Assembly: GCF_900188485.1 (NCBI RefSeq)
Contig: NZ_FZPH01000004.1
Coordinates: 347,542 to 411,541, forward strand
DNA: 64,000 nucleotides
DNA from: Asanoa hainanensis
Lineage (GTDB): Bacteria; Actinomycetota; Actinomycetes; Mycobacteriales; Micromonosporaceae
Reading direction: 5' to 3'
Shown: piece by piece, positions 15,869-23,029 of the stretch
How the letters are laid out: each line of letters opens with the position of its first letter
How positions within the stretch are numbered: position 1 is the stretch's first letter
The notes under the pieces: model-generated
What the model was told of the DNA's origin: nothing
Seen by the model: only the letters and a program-made list of their open reading frames with translations
The model's database searches: none
Program-made: the position numbers and the translations under genes

Positions 15869-17986
15869 CTATGCCGCGTCTTGCCGACGGGTGCGTTCGG
15901 TGATGGCGTCGATGAGGTGGGCGCGTTCGAAACCTCGCCGGTTCGCGCCCTTGCTGGTGGCCGCGTCGGTGCCCCAGACCTGTGTGACCCGCACGCCGAA
16001 CGGTTTGAGCGCGACGGTGACCCGTTCGCCGTCCCATCCGCCGTAGACGTCGGGGCGTAGCTCGGCCAGGCGGGCCGCTACGGTCTCGCACCACACCTTC
16101 GCGTCCCCGGTCGGCACGACGGCGGCGATGTCGTCGAGCAACGAGACGGATGCCGCGATGGCTTTGAGGGCGAGGACGTCGCCGATGGCGTGACCAGTAA
16201 GCGTTCCAGCCTTCTGTCGCAGCGCTTTGGCGCGTGCGACGACGGTTTCGGCTGCCGGTCCGTCCACATAGTAGGTCCGAGTAATTTGTGGGTCGTCGGA
16301 TTCGCCTGCGAGGTAGCCGATTCCGAGGTCGCGTCGGCTGAACATGGTTGCGCGGATGCCGTTGCGGTAGGCGCTGGTGCCGAGCACCATGTCGTTCTCC
16401 ATCTGGCCCATGACTTTGAGACAGAAGCGAAGTGCGGCGTTTCCGGAGATGCCGGTCGGCAGCGACTTGGCGTCGGGGCGTTGGGTGGCGAAGATGGCGA
16501 TGATTGCCGCGGCCGGCCCGCGCCGCACGAGGTCTTCCGCTATCGCACGCAGCTCGTCTCCATAGACGGGGTGTTCGAACCACCGTTGGCATTCGTCGGC
16601 TACCAGGACGATCGGGTGCAGCCGGAACGTCCGGCGTGCGGCGAGTTCCGGGGTGACCTTCGACTCCGGGCACACCTCGCGCGGCAGTGCCCGGATGGCC
16701 TTGCTACGCCGCGTCAGCTCCTGGGCCAGCTCGCGCATATCTGCCAGGCCGTAGGCGATGTCGTCGTCTTCGGAGCCGGCGCGGTAACGGTGACAGACCG
16801 GTTCCAGCGGCGCGAAGTCGCCCATGCCCTTGAGGTCGTAGGCATGAATCTCGGCCAGCACGTCCAACGATGCGGCGAGCAGCAGCAGCCGGGCGGCGAA
16901 GGTCTTGCCGACGCGGGGAATCGAGCCGATGACCATCGAGGCGAACATGAGCGTGACGACGACCGGGCGACCCCGGTGGTCGGTGCCGAACGGGATCGGC
17001 TTGAACAGGTCGACCGTTCCCGCCTTCAGCAGCGGCCAGGCCGGTCGACGAGACTTGGCGAGGTCTTCGTCTCCGACCCACAGCACCAGGCGGCCGGGGT
17101 GGACCTCGAGATTGCCTTCCGGCCAGACGCAGCCGAGCGGACGTCCGAGCGCAGACGCGAGTTCCTTGCGCCGGTCCGCGACTTGGTCGACAGTCGTGCC
17201 GGGTGGCAGGTCGACCACGGCGCGCCAGCCCGGACCGTCGCGGCTGATCGGCTCGGCGAACCGGACGGCATCCTTGGCGCCCTTCTTGGCGTACGCCTGG
17301 TTGATGCTCGCGACACCGATCGCGCCGAGTGCCGCGAGGACCACCTCCGAGGTGAGCTTCGGCGACCGGCCAGTCGACACCGCCGCGTCGAGCAGCGGCC
17401 GATCGGCGGGAGCGCCGATGGCACCGAGCAACGCGACTGCTGCCGCGAGCGCTATCCACCAGTGCTCTCGCGTACCGAGCACGAACAGCACCGCCAGGCC
17501 GCTGAGCGCGAAGCTGGCGGCCGAAAGCGCCAGCAGGGTGCGTAGCCGCACCCGAGCGTCGCGTTGCCGGGAGAGCTTCAGGTACTCCTCTGCGTTCTCC
17601 CGCCGCACCGCTGCCGCACGCACCGGGCCGCCTTCGGCGTCGCTGACCCACCGGACGGTGCCGGTCGTAAGCCGGACAACCCCACGCGGTGCGCGGAAGG
17701 CCAACCGGACGGCGTACTTGGGGATGCGGATGAGGTGGTAGGCAACCACGTGTGCGGAGAAGCCGAGCAGCCAACGGATCTGTGTCGACAGCTCCGTCCA
17801 TGACCGCGCCCACGCGGGCACGACGGGGCGCCGTTTCGCCGTCCGGAGTCCCGCGACGCTCCAACGCTGCGAGGCGTCGGTGTCCGGCACGTCGACCGGC
17901 ACCGCGTGCCGGTCGCTTCGTGCTGCGTCCAAGTCGACGATCTCGGCTTCGTGCCGGTCCCAGTCGAAGTCTTCTGGGTTTGCCAT
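15869..17986 (-). CDS. TraB/FtsK-SpoIIIE-like conjugative DNA translocase
   Basis: A 705-residue protein. An N-terminal cytoplasmic stretch is followed by TM helices (about 145-190), then an FtsK/SpoIIIE-type ATPase: Walker A 'GSIPRVGKTFAARLL' (about 354-361), Walker B 'PIVLVADECQRWF' (about 458-464) and 'AIFATQRPDAKSLPTG'. The C-terminal 'VWGTDAATSKGANRRGFERA' region probably binds DNA. AICE TraB proteins form a hexameric pore that moves double-stranded DNA between mycelia by recognising clt repeats. ATG 17986 has GGAGGA 8 bases upstream; the 127-residue extension in frame is a shadow. Confidence 0.9.
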   Translation of the reverse strand: MANPEDFDWDRHEAEIVDLDAARSDRHAVPVDVPDTDASQRWSVAGLRTAKRRPVVPAWARSWTELSTQIRWLLGFSAHVVAYHLIRIPKYAVRLAFRAPRGVVRLTTGTVRWVSDAEGGPVRAAAVRRENAEEYLKLSRQRDARVRLRTLLALSAASFALSGLAVLFVLGTREHWWIALAAAVALLGAIGAPADRPLLDAAVSTGRSPKLTSEVVLAALGAIGVASINQAYAKKGAKDAVRFAEPISRDGPGWRAVVDLPPGTTVDQVADRRKELASALGRPLGCVWPEGNLEVHPGRLVLWVGDEDLAKSRRPAWPLLKAGTVDLFKPIPFGTDHRGRPVVVTLMFASMVIGSIPRVGKTFAARLLLLAASLDVLAEIHAYDLKGMGDFAPLEPVCHRYRAGSEDDDIAYGLADMRELAQELTRRSKAIRALPREVCPESKVTPELAARRTFRLHPIVLVADECQRWFEHPVYGDELRAIAEDLVRRGPAAAIIAIFATQRPDAKSLPTGISGNAALRFCLKVMGQMENDMVLGTSAYRNGIRATMFSRRDLGIGYLAGESDDPQITRTYYVDGPAAETVVARAKALRQKAGTLTGHAIGDVLALKAIAASVSLLDDIAAVVPTGDAKVWCETVAARLAELRPDVYGGWDGERVTVALKPFGVRVTQVWGTDAATSKGANRRGFERAHLIDAITERTRRQDAA

Positions 17987-18028
17987 GATGGTTGTTCCTC
18001 CGTCGATGTCCAGATGGGTTGACCGGGG

Positions 18029-18074
18029 CCGGGGCGCGGCCGGTGGTTTGCGAGGCCGGTTGGCCGCGCCCCGG
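18029..18074 (-). terminator. Hairpin between spread genes and transfer gene
   Basis: A perfect 13-bp GC-rich stem (18029-18041 with 18062-18074) with a 20-base loop lies just after the stop of the gene at 18081. It probably ends or attenuates the upstream transcript before the TraB-like gene. Confidence 0.55.
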
Positions 18075-18080
18075 GCGTGG

Positions 18081-18425
18081 TCAGCGTTCGATTTCGTCGA
18101 TGGCTTCGCCGTCGGCGCGGGTGAGCGTCGCGGCGAGTTCGTCGTAAGAGCCGGTGTCGAAGGCGGTGACGAACTCGGCCGCGCCGTCCGGCAATGAGGC
18201 GTCGACGGTCTCGCCGCGGGTCGAGATGACCTTGATGCGCTGGAAGCTGGTGGCCGCGACTTCGATGTCCGGCAGGACGCTGACGACGTACTTGGAGACC
18301 GGGCAGGCCAAGCCGTCTTCGCGCAGCCCCGTCCATCCGCCGGCGAGCAGGGTGTCCGCGACCTCATCCGCCGTCGCGCCGAGTGCCGCGAGCACCTTGG
18401 TCAACCGCTGATACGTGGTGCTCAT
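18081..18425 (-). CDS. AICE protein of unknown function
   Basis: A 114-residue soluble protein. The N-terminal helix 'YQRLTKVLAALGATADEVAD' is followed by a mixed alpha/beta part with a cysteine in 'DGLACPVSKYVVSVLPD'. I do not recognise the family. The ATG overlaps the stop of the DUF2637 gene by 4 bases (ATGA), so it belongs to the spread operon and is probably co-translated. Confidence 0.75.
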   Translation of the reverse strand: MSTTYQRLTKVLAALGATADEVADTLLAGGWTGLREDGLACPVSKYVVSVLPDIEVAATSFQRIKVISTRGETVDASLPDGAAEFVTAFDTGSYDELAATLTRADGEAIDEIER

Positions 18426-19141
18426 CGAGTCGTCTCCTTCGTGTGTGCTTTGGTCTTGGGCGCACTGAGGTGGCGACGCACGGTCCGGTCGGTCACGCCG
18501 ACCCGCCGCGCGATGTCCGCCGTCGACATGTCCGGGTGGCGGTCGCGTATCCGCCGGACGGCGGTCCCTGTGTCCGGAGTCGGAAGTGGCTTGCGGGTGG
18601 AAGGCTTGCGAGCCGGACGCTTGCGCGACGAGTGAGGCACCGCCTCGGAGGCGGTGTCCGCCGCTACGTTCGGGCCAGCCTCACGGGCCGCGTCCCCCGT
18701 GCTGTCCGCGTCCGGCGTCGGCGCTGGCGCCGCGTCGACCGGCGCAGCGTCGGGCCGCATGCGTCCCGCCAGCTCGACCAGGCACACGGACGCGACGACG
18801 ACCACGCCGTCCACGGACAGCGGGATGAGATGGGACGCAAGACCGTGCTCGCCGTAGCGGGCGGCGACCGCGACCATGTGGGTGTAGGACACCCATGCGG
18901 CGATGCCGGCGATAAGCGCGGTCGCGGACAGCCGGACTACGGCCAGTGACCGTCGATGCACCGGCACCCGCGAGATCAGCTCGACGGTCAGCAGCAGCGC
19001 GAGCGGCGGCCATGCCGAGATGGCTTGCGAGATCGGGTTCGGGTCGGCGTGCAGCATGTTGGCCGCGACGGAAGCCGCGACGCCCAGGGCCAGGGCGCCG
19101 CGGACTCCCCACCGGACACGGACCAGATGCCGGTCGGTCAT
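18422..19141 (-). CDS. DUF2637 membrane protein with C-terminal HTH (SpdB-like)
   Basis: A 239-residue protein. Residues about 10-120 hold four hydrophobic helices in the DUF2637 arrangement, including 'AISAWPPLALLLTVELISRV' and 'PLSVDGVVVVASVCLVELA'. A Pro/Ala/Asp linker follows, and the C-terminus is a helix-turn-helix: 'TADIARRVGVTDRTVRRHLS'. DUF2637 proteins are AICE spread or transfer accessory proteins in the membrane. The start at 19141 overlaps the preceding stop (ATGA). The combination of membrane domain and DNA-binding tail fits a protein that tethers element DNA to the transfer site. Confidence 0.82.
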   Translation of the reverse strand: MTDRHLVRVRWGVRGALALGVAASVAANMLHADPNPISQAISAWPPLALLLTVELISRVPVHRRSLAVVRLSATALIAGIAAWVSYTHMVAVAARYGEHGLASHLIPLSVDGVVVVASVCLVELAGRMRPDAAPVDAAPAPTPDADSTGDAAREAGPNVAADTASEAVPHSSRKRPARKPSTRKPLPTPDTGTAVRRIRDRHPDMSTADIARRVGVTDRTVRRHLSAPKTKAHTKETTR

Positions 19142-19362
19142 CGGTTCCCACCGAGCGTCGCCCCGACGGTCGCCATCCCGGACCGGACGCCGTCGATGAT
19201 GGCGTGCGCCGGTCCGGCGAGGATGCCGTCCGAGCCGGCGACGACCAGCCCGAGCATGAACGCCAGCACCGCCGCGAAGGCGATCCGGCCACGGGTCCGC
19301 CGGTCGACGAACAACGTCGCGAGCAGGACGATCAAGATCAGGGAGAAGATGCCCAGACTCAT
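19138..19362 (-). CDS. Small two-helix membrane protein of transfer operon
   Basis: A 74-residue protein with an N-terminal TM helix 'LGIFSLILIVLLATLFVD', a basic loop 'RRTRGR', and a second helix 'IAFAAVLAFMLGLVVAGSDG', ending in a small soluble tail. ATG 19362 has GGAAAGGAG upstream. It is the first gene of the coupled block 19362-18081. Position and size fit an AICE spread protein; no family was recognised. Confidence 0.78.
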   Translation of the reverse strand: MSLGIFSLILIVLLATLFVDRRTRGRIAFAAVLAFMLGLVVAGSDGILAGPAHAIIDGVRSGMATVGATLGGNR

Positions 19363-19395
19363 CGGAGGCTCCTTTCCGGACAGGGACGTGCGTGG

Positions 19396-19647
19396 TCACG
19401 CGGCATCGCCGAACACCTCGCCCACTCGGGAGTGCACGAGGGCCGCGACCTCGCGAAGGACTCGGCGCTCCGCGGCACGTAGGCGGTGCCAGTCGCGGAC
19501 CGTCGGCTGAGGTTGAGCGGTCAGGACGCGAATCTCTGCCGCGACGAGTGCCATCTCCGCCTCGATGAGCGGCCACTCGCGTTGGATCGCGGCGAGTTCG
19601 GCGCTCGACGGTCCGTCGTCGCTCGGCTTGGAACGAACAGGCTTCAC
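19396..19647 (-). CDS. DUF6284-like AICE protein
   Basis: An 83-residue soluble helical protein: 'AELAAIQREWPLIEAEMALV' then 'RDWHRLRAAERRVLREVAAL'. The GTG at 19647 has AAGGAGA 6 bases upstream; the longer frame to 19812 lies in the divergent promoter and next gene. It resembles DUF6284 proteins found at this position in micromonosporal elements, although that assignment is from memory. Its role is unknown. Confidence 0.65.
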   Translation of the reverse strand: MKPVRSKPSDDGPSSAELAAIQREWPLIEAEMALVAAEIRVLTAQPQPTVRDWHRLRAAERRVLREVAALVHSRVGEVFGDAA

Positions 19648-19743
19648 GGCGATCTCCTTGGTGCGAAGTACAAGCTGGCGTTGTATTCGAACTAGCGCGT
19701 ACGCCGCGAACGAGCGGGTGCTTGTGACGTACGCTCCCCGGTG

Positions 19744-20058
19744 ATGGCCGAGACGACCGGCGAGTTGCCTACCGACTGGTGGACCACCGACGACGTGTTG
19801 GCGTACCTGCAATCAGTGGGTGCGCCGATCAGCCGCGTGACGTGGGCGGCCTACGTGTCCAGGGGCCAGGCACCGGCTGCGGACCGGATGTTCGGCCGGT
19901 CCCCCGCGTGGCGACCAGCGTCGGTCCGGTCGTGGCAGGCGTCGCGCCCGCGTCGCGGATCGGTTGCCGTTGAGTCGAACACTGTGTCCTCACCTCCTTC
20001 CGTTGCGCGTCGTTACGGTGAGGTCAAGTCAACCGAGAAACGGCCGCGCCGCCGATGA
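19744..20058 (+). CDS. Winged-helix DNA-binding protein of AICE
   Basis: A 104-residue protein with an Xis/AlpA-like start, 'WWTTDDVLAYLQSVGAPISR', followed by 'TWAAYVSRGQAPAADRMFGR' and 'AWRPASVRSWQASRPRRG'. This is the pattern of small winged-helix proteins that read a sequence and nick or regulate at element loci. The C-terminal 35 residues are basic and disordered. GTG 19741 and ATG 19744 are adjacent in frame and either may be used. It is divergent from the spread/transfer operon and convergent with 20174-20467. Confidence 0.72.
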   Translation: MAETTGELPTDWWTTDDVLAYLQSVGAPISRVTWAAYVSRGQAPAADRMFGRSPAWRPASVRSWQASRPRRGSVAVESNTVSSPPSVARRYGEVKSTEKRPRRR

Positions 20059-20126
20059 GGCAAGAGACCATCGCCGATGCACGTCTGATGCAGTGACGCT
20101 GTAGTTGGTCCTCGGATGAACAGACG

Positions 20127-20160
20127 GAAGGCCCCGGACGACGAATCGCCCAGGGCCTTC
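20127..20160. terminator. Bidirectional terminator
   Basis: An 8-bp perfect stem (GAAGGCCC at 20127-20134 with GGGCCTTC at 20153-20160) sits between the convergent genes ending at 20058 and 20174. Confidence 0.65.
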
Positions 20161-20173
20161 TGGCCACCCGTCG

Positions 20174-20467
20174 CTAGCGAGGCGGACGGAGCGCCTCCCA
20201 AGCGACGTCAAGGTAGTCATGCAGATTACCGACGTCGTCGCGGCTAAGGAACGCGATGGCCGGCGCATGGCCGGGCGCGTAGTAGCCGAGTTCGACGCCG
20301 TCGCCGTTCGCTGATCTCGTCAGCGTCACCGAGATCTGCTCTGCCTTGTCCCAGTGCAGTTCGCCTACGCACTGCGCGTGAAACCCGTTGCCGTGCGAGT
20401 GGTTGGCGCCGCACCAGGGAGGGCAGTCAGACCCATTGACGCCGGTGGACGTGGATTCTGTCGTCAT
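20174..20467 (-). CDS. DUF6907-like small protein
   Basis: A 97-residue protein whose N-terminal half has a cysteine/histidine cluster, 'CPPWCGANHSHGNGFHAQC', suggestive of a metal site, followed by beta-rich 'EQISVTLTRS' and a C-terminal helix 'DDVGNLHDYLDVAWEAL'. This matches the DUF6907 proteins often found beside regulators in actinomycete elements. The function is unknown. The start has a GGTGAGGG site and lies opposite the GntR gene, whose operators at 20509-20542 may also control it. Confidence 0.75.
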   Translation of the reverse strand: MTTESTSTGVNGSDCPPWCGANHSHGNGFHAQCVGELHWDKAEQISVTLTRSANGDGVELGYYAPGHAPAIAFLSRDDVGNLHDYLDVAWEALRPPR

Positions 20468-20508
20468 GCTTCCCTCACCTTCGTGCCCGATCGATTAGCT
20501 CGCATACA

Positions 20509-20542
20509 CGTCTAGACGAATATACCACCCGACGTCTAGGCG
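20509..20542. promoter_or_regulatory. GntR/HutC-type operator pair
   Basis: CGTCTAGACG (20509-20518) contains GTCTAGAC, an exact match to the HutC-subfamily GT-N-TA-N-AC rule. CGTCTAGGCG (20533-20542) is a one-base variant 24 bp away. Both lie between the divergent DUF6907-like and GntR genes. Confidence 0.72.
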
Positions 20543-20562
20543 GACCTACGTACGGTGATCTC

Positions 20563-20913
20563 ATGATCACGCCATCCCGCGAAGGCGCCGCATACATGCA
20601 GCTCGCCGCGGTGTTGCGTGACCGCATCCGCAACGGAACCCTGCCGCCAGGCGGTCGGATGCCTTCCGAGAAGGATCTCCACGACGAGTTCGGCCTAGCG
20701 CGGGAGACCGTCCGCCGCGCCCTGGCGGTCCTACGCCAGGAAGGCTTGATCGAAGTCCGGCAAGGCCACGGCACCTACGTCGTCGACACGCCACCGGAAG
20801 TCAAGCTTCACCGCGGTGACAGCGTCACATCGAGCACGGCGCTAACGGTCACCCGAGCGTCAGGGGACACGGAGACCTTCCCAGCCGGCACAAACCTAAC
20901 GGTCGCCGACTAG
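20563..20913 (+). CDS. GntR-family regulator, KorSA-like
   Basis: A 116-residue protein with a complete GntR winged helix: 'AYMQLAAVLRDRIRNGTLPP' then 'GGRMPSEKDLHDEFGLARET' and 'VRRALAVLRQEGLIEVRQGH' (about residues 10-70). The usual UTRA effector domain is missing: only a 35-residue tail follows. In pSAM2 a GntR-type repressor (KorSA) keeps the element integrated by repressing the activator gene; this is the likely counterpart. It faces HutC-type operators at 20509-20542, indicating autoregulation. Confidence 0.88.
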   Translation: MITPSREGAAYMQLAAVLRDRIRNGTLPPGGRMPSEKDLHDEFGLARETVRRALAVLRQEGLIEVRQGHGTYVVDTPPEVKLHRGDSVTSSTALTVTRASGDTETFPAGTNLTVAD

Positions 20914-20963
20914 GCACACGCAATGGACCGCCGTCGCGCAGCCTTCGATCGCAAGGCTTCGCG

Positions 20964-21641
20964 ATGAGCCAACCCGCGCGGCACACCGTCATTGACCAAT
21001 GGACCGCCCGATACGCCACCGCGCTCCAAGCCGCACTGCGCATGTCACAGGACGAGATGGCCGCACTCATCGGCGTCGCCAAACGCACCGTCGCGGCGTG
21101 GCACGAGCGGCCAGCGATCGTCATCCGGCCCGAGCTCCAACGAGCCCTTGACACCGCCTACGAGCGTGCGGACGAGTCGGTCAAGGTGCGCTTCGCGCGA
21201 CAGCTCCGCGCCGACGACCGGGCCGAAATCGAAGCAACACACAGCGGCGTAAGCCTCACGGTCGCGATCGCTGTGGTCACCAGCGAGACCGACGTCCTGC
21301 TCGTCTGCCGACGCGAAGACGATCCGCACGGCATCACCTGGCAGTTCCCCGCGGGAATCGTCAAGCCAGGCGGGAACTCCCGGACCGTCGCTATCCGCGA
21401 AACCCTTGCAGAGACAGGCATCCACGCCTCAGTGGTCCGGGAACTCGGAAGCCGCATCCACCCCATCACCGGCGTCTTCTGCGAGTACTTCCTCTGCCTC
21501 TACCTCACCGGCCACGTCGAGAACCGCGACACCGCCGAAAACGTCGACGCGGTCTGGATTCCCCGCCAACGCGTCAACGACTTCATACCCGCTGACCGCC
21601 TCTACCCACCCATACAGCAAGCACTGAACGAGGAGCCATGA
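20964..21641 (+). CDS. HTH-Nudix fusion with degenerate Nudix box (Pif-like)
   Basis: A 225-residue protein. Residues about 12-55 form a helix-turn-helix, 'MSQDEMAALIGVAKRTVAAW', and residues 95-220 a Nudix fold. The Nudix box reads 'GIVKPGGNSRTVAIRETLAETGI': the first Glu is Gly and the first Glu of the EE pair is Ala, so hydrolase activity is doubtful. pSAM2 encodes Pif, a Nudix protein that blocks redundant transfer into cells already carrying the element. This gene overlaps a second, canonical Nudix gene by 4 bases, suggesting a regulatory (HTH, inactive) and catalytic pair. Confidence 0.82.
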   Translation: MSQPARHTVIDQWTARYATALQAALRMSQDEMAALIGVAKRTVAAWHERPAIVIRPELQRALDTAYERADESVKVRFARQLRADDRAEIEATHSGVSLTVAIAVVTSETDVLLVCRREDDPHGITWQFPAGIVKPGGNSRTVAIRETLAETGIHASVVRELGSRIHPITGVFCEYFLCLYLTGHVENRDTAENVDAVWIPRQRVNDFIPADRLYPPIQQALNEEP

Positions 21642-22039
21642 GCGACCCAACCCGACCCACCATCGCCGCTGCCGTCATCATCGACGACGGCCGGCTACTC
21701 CTCGTCCGCCGCCGCGTCAGCGAAGGCCAACTCTCATGGCAGTTCCCAGCCGGCGAAGTCGAGCAAGGCGAGTCCAATGAGGACGCAGCGGTCCGCGAGG
21801 CAAACGAAGAGACGGGATTGACGGTCCGGGCGACGAAATCGCTGGGAAGCCGCGTCCACCCGAACACCGGCCGGACCATGGACTACATCGCCTGCGACCG
21901 GGTCGACGGAACCGCGTTCGTCGCCGACGAAGAAGAGTTGGCCGAGGTGGCGTGGTGCGACCGTGCAACCCTCGCCAAGCATGTGCCGTACCCGTTCTAC
22001 GGGCCAGTTCAGGAGTATCTAGACGCGGCGCTGCTCTGA
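21638..22039 (+). CDS. Nudix hydrolase (Pif-like)
   Basis: A 133-residue protein with a complete Nudix box G39-x5-E45-x7-R53-E54-x2-E57-E58-x-G60-L61 and the preceding 'LSWQFPAGEVEQGES'. The fold spans the whole protein. Members hydrolyse nucleoside diphosphates linked to another moiety; in pSAM2 a Nudix protein mediates immunity to incoming copies of the element. ATG 21638 overlaps the stop of the HTH-Nudix gene (ATGA). The substrate is unknown. Confidence 0.9.
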   Translation: MSDPTRPTIAAAVIIDDGRLLLVRRRVSEGQLSWQFPAGEVEQGESNEDAAVREANEETGLTVRATKSLGSRVHPNTGRTMDYIACDRVDGTAFVADEEELAEVAWCDRATLAKHVPYPFYGPVQEYLDAALL

Positions 22040-22041
22040 CA

Positions 22042-22338
22042 TCAGTCGGCGAGCAAGTCGGCCAAGCGAGACCGGACCACGCCATCGTGGAAGTGGTCCG
22101 GTAACGGCACCCCACCGACCGACTGCCGACCCGACACAACGTGATCCAGACTGGCAGACGGCAGCCGCTCAGCCAGACCGAGACACGCCCGCGCGTACTT
22201 CCGAGCCTCGTCTGTCTGACCAACCTCGCGCAGCCTCACGGCGAGCGCGTAGGCGTACTCAGCCGCGGAGCGTTCCTCTTCGTAGAAAAGCTCCTCGTCG
22301 TACAGCTTCCGCAACTCCCCGATAGTCGGCCTCGGCAC
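22042..22338 (-). CDS. Small helical protein downstream of ndk
   Basis: A 98-residue protein, 'TIGELRKLYDEELFYEEERS' then 'YALAVRLREVGQTDEARKYA', resembling a TPR-type helical pair. The GTG at 22338 lies 17 bp after the ndk stop without a strong ribosome site, so it is probably translated by coupling. It converges with the Nudix gene with only 2 bp between stops. I do not recognise the family; its position suggests a partner of the kinase. Confidence 0.6.
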   Translation of the reverse strand: MPRPTIGELRKLYDEELFYEEERSAAEYAYALAVRLREVGQTDEARKYARACLGLAERLPSASLDHVVSGRQSVGGVPLPDHFHDGVVRSRLADLLAD

Positions 22339-22354
22339 CGCGTCGTCACGACCA

Positions 22355-22849
22355 CTAGAAGAGGAACTTCTCGGCCACCGTCTGGTAGTCGTGCAACTCG
22401 GAGCCGTCGAACCACAGCTCAACCTCGTACTTCGCCTCGTCCGGCTTACCTGACGCATGCACAAGGTTTGCGGCCGCCGTGTGCTTCGACTCGGTGTACG
22501 CCTTCGACGTGTGCGCGAAGTCGCCACGGATCGTGCCGGGCGTAGCTTCGTTCGGGAAGGTCACGCCAACCAGACGGCGCACCGTCACGACCGCCTCAAC
22601 GCCCTCCAAGACCAGCGCGATGACCGGCCCGGTCTGCATGAAGTTCGCGGTCACGTCGAAGACCGACTTACCGAACCGCTCCTCCAAGTCGAAGTAATGC
22701 TTCTTCGCCAGCTCAGCGTCAATCTGCACCATCTTCGTACCGACGATCTTCAGACCAGCATCCTCAAACCGCTGGATGATCCGGCCAACCAGACCGCGCG
22801 CAACCGCGTCTGGCTTCAGCAGTACGAGGGTCCGCTCTAGCGCCGCCAT
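22355..22849 (-). CDS. ndk: Nucleoside diphosphate kinase on mobile element
   Basis: A 164-residue protein: 'RTLVLLKPDAVARGLVGRII' at the N-terminus is the NDK signature, 'FMQTGPVIALVLEG' is the substrate segment, and the phospho-acceptor His131 lies in 'NLVHASGKPDEA'. It is longer than typical bacterial NDKs (136-150) because of an insertion between 'GTIRGDF' and the active-site loop (about residues 111-128). It transfers the gamma phosphate between NTPs and NDPs. ATG 22849 has AGGAGC upstream. Presence inside the AICE, beside two Nudix genes, points to nucleotide-pool manipulation linked to transfer, immunity or defence (inference). Confidence 0.88.
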   Translation of the reverse strand: MAALERTLVLLKPDAVARGLVGRIIQRFEDAGLKIVGTKMVQIDAELAKKHYFDLEERFGKSVFDVTANFMQTGPVIALVLEGVEAVVTVRRLVGVTFPNEATPGTIRGDFAHTSKAYTESKHTAAANLVHASGKPDEAKYEVELWFDGSELHDYQTVAEKFLF

Positions 22850-23029
22850 GTGTTCGCTCCTGAGTTCCGAAGATCGGGCAACGCCTACAGCTTGCCTGAT
22901 GTCCGTAGGGATCCGCTTGCTGGGGTCAGGAGGCAGGTATCAGATGCCACTGTTTGGTTCGCCATGCGGGTTCGACGATTTGAAGCCAGCGCAAGATCGC
23001 CGCGTACGGCGTTGCCCTCCGTGGCGACC

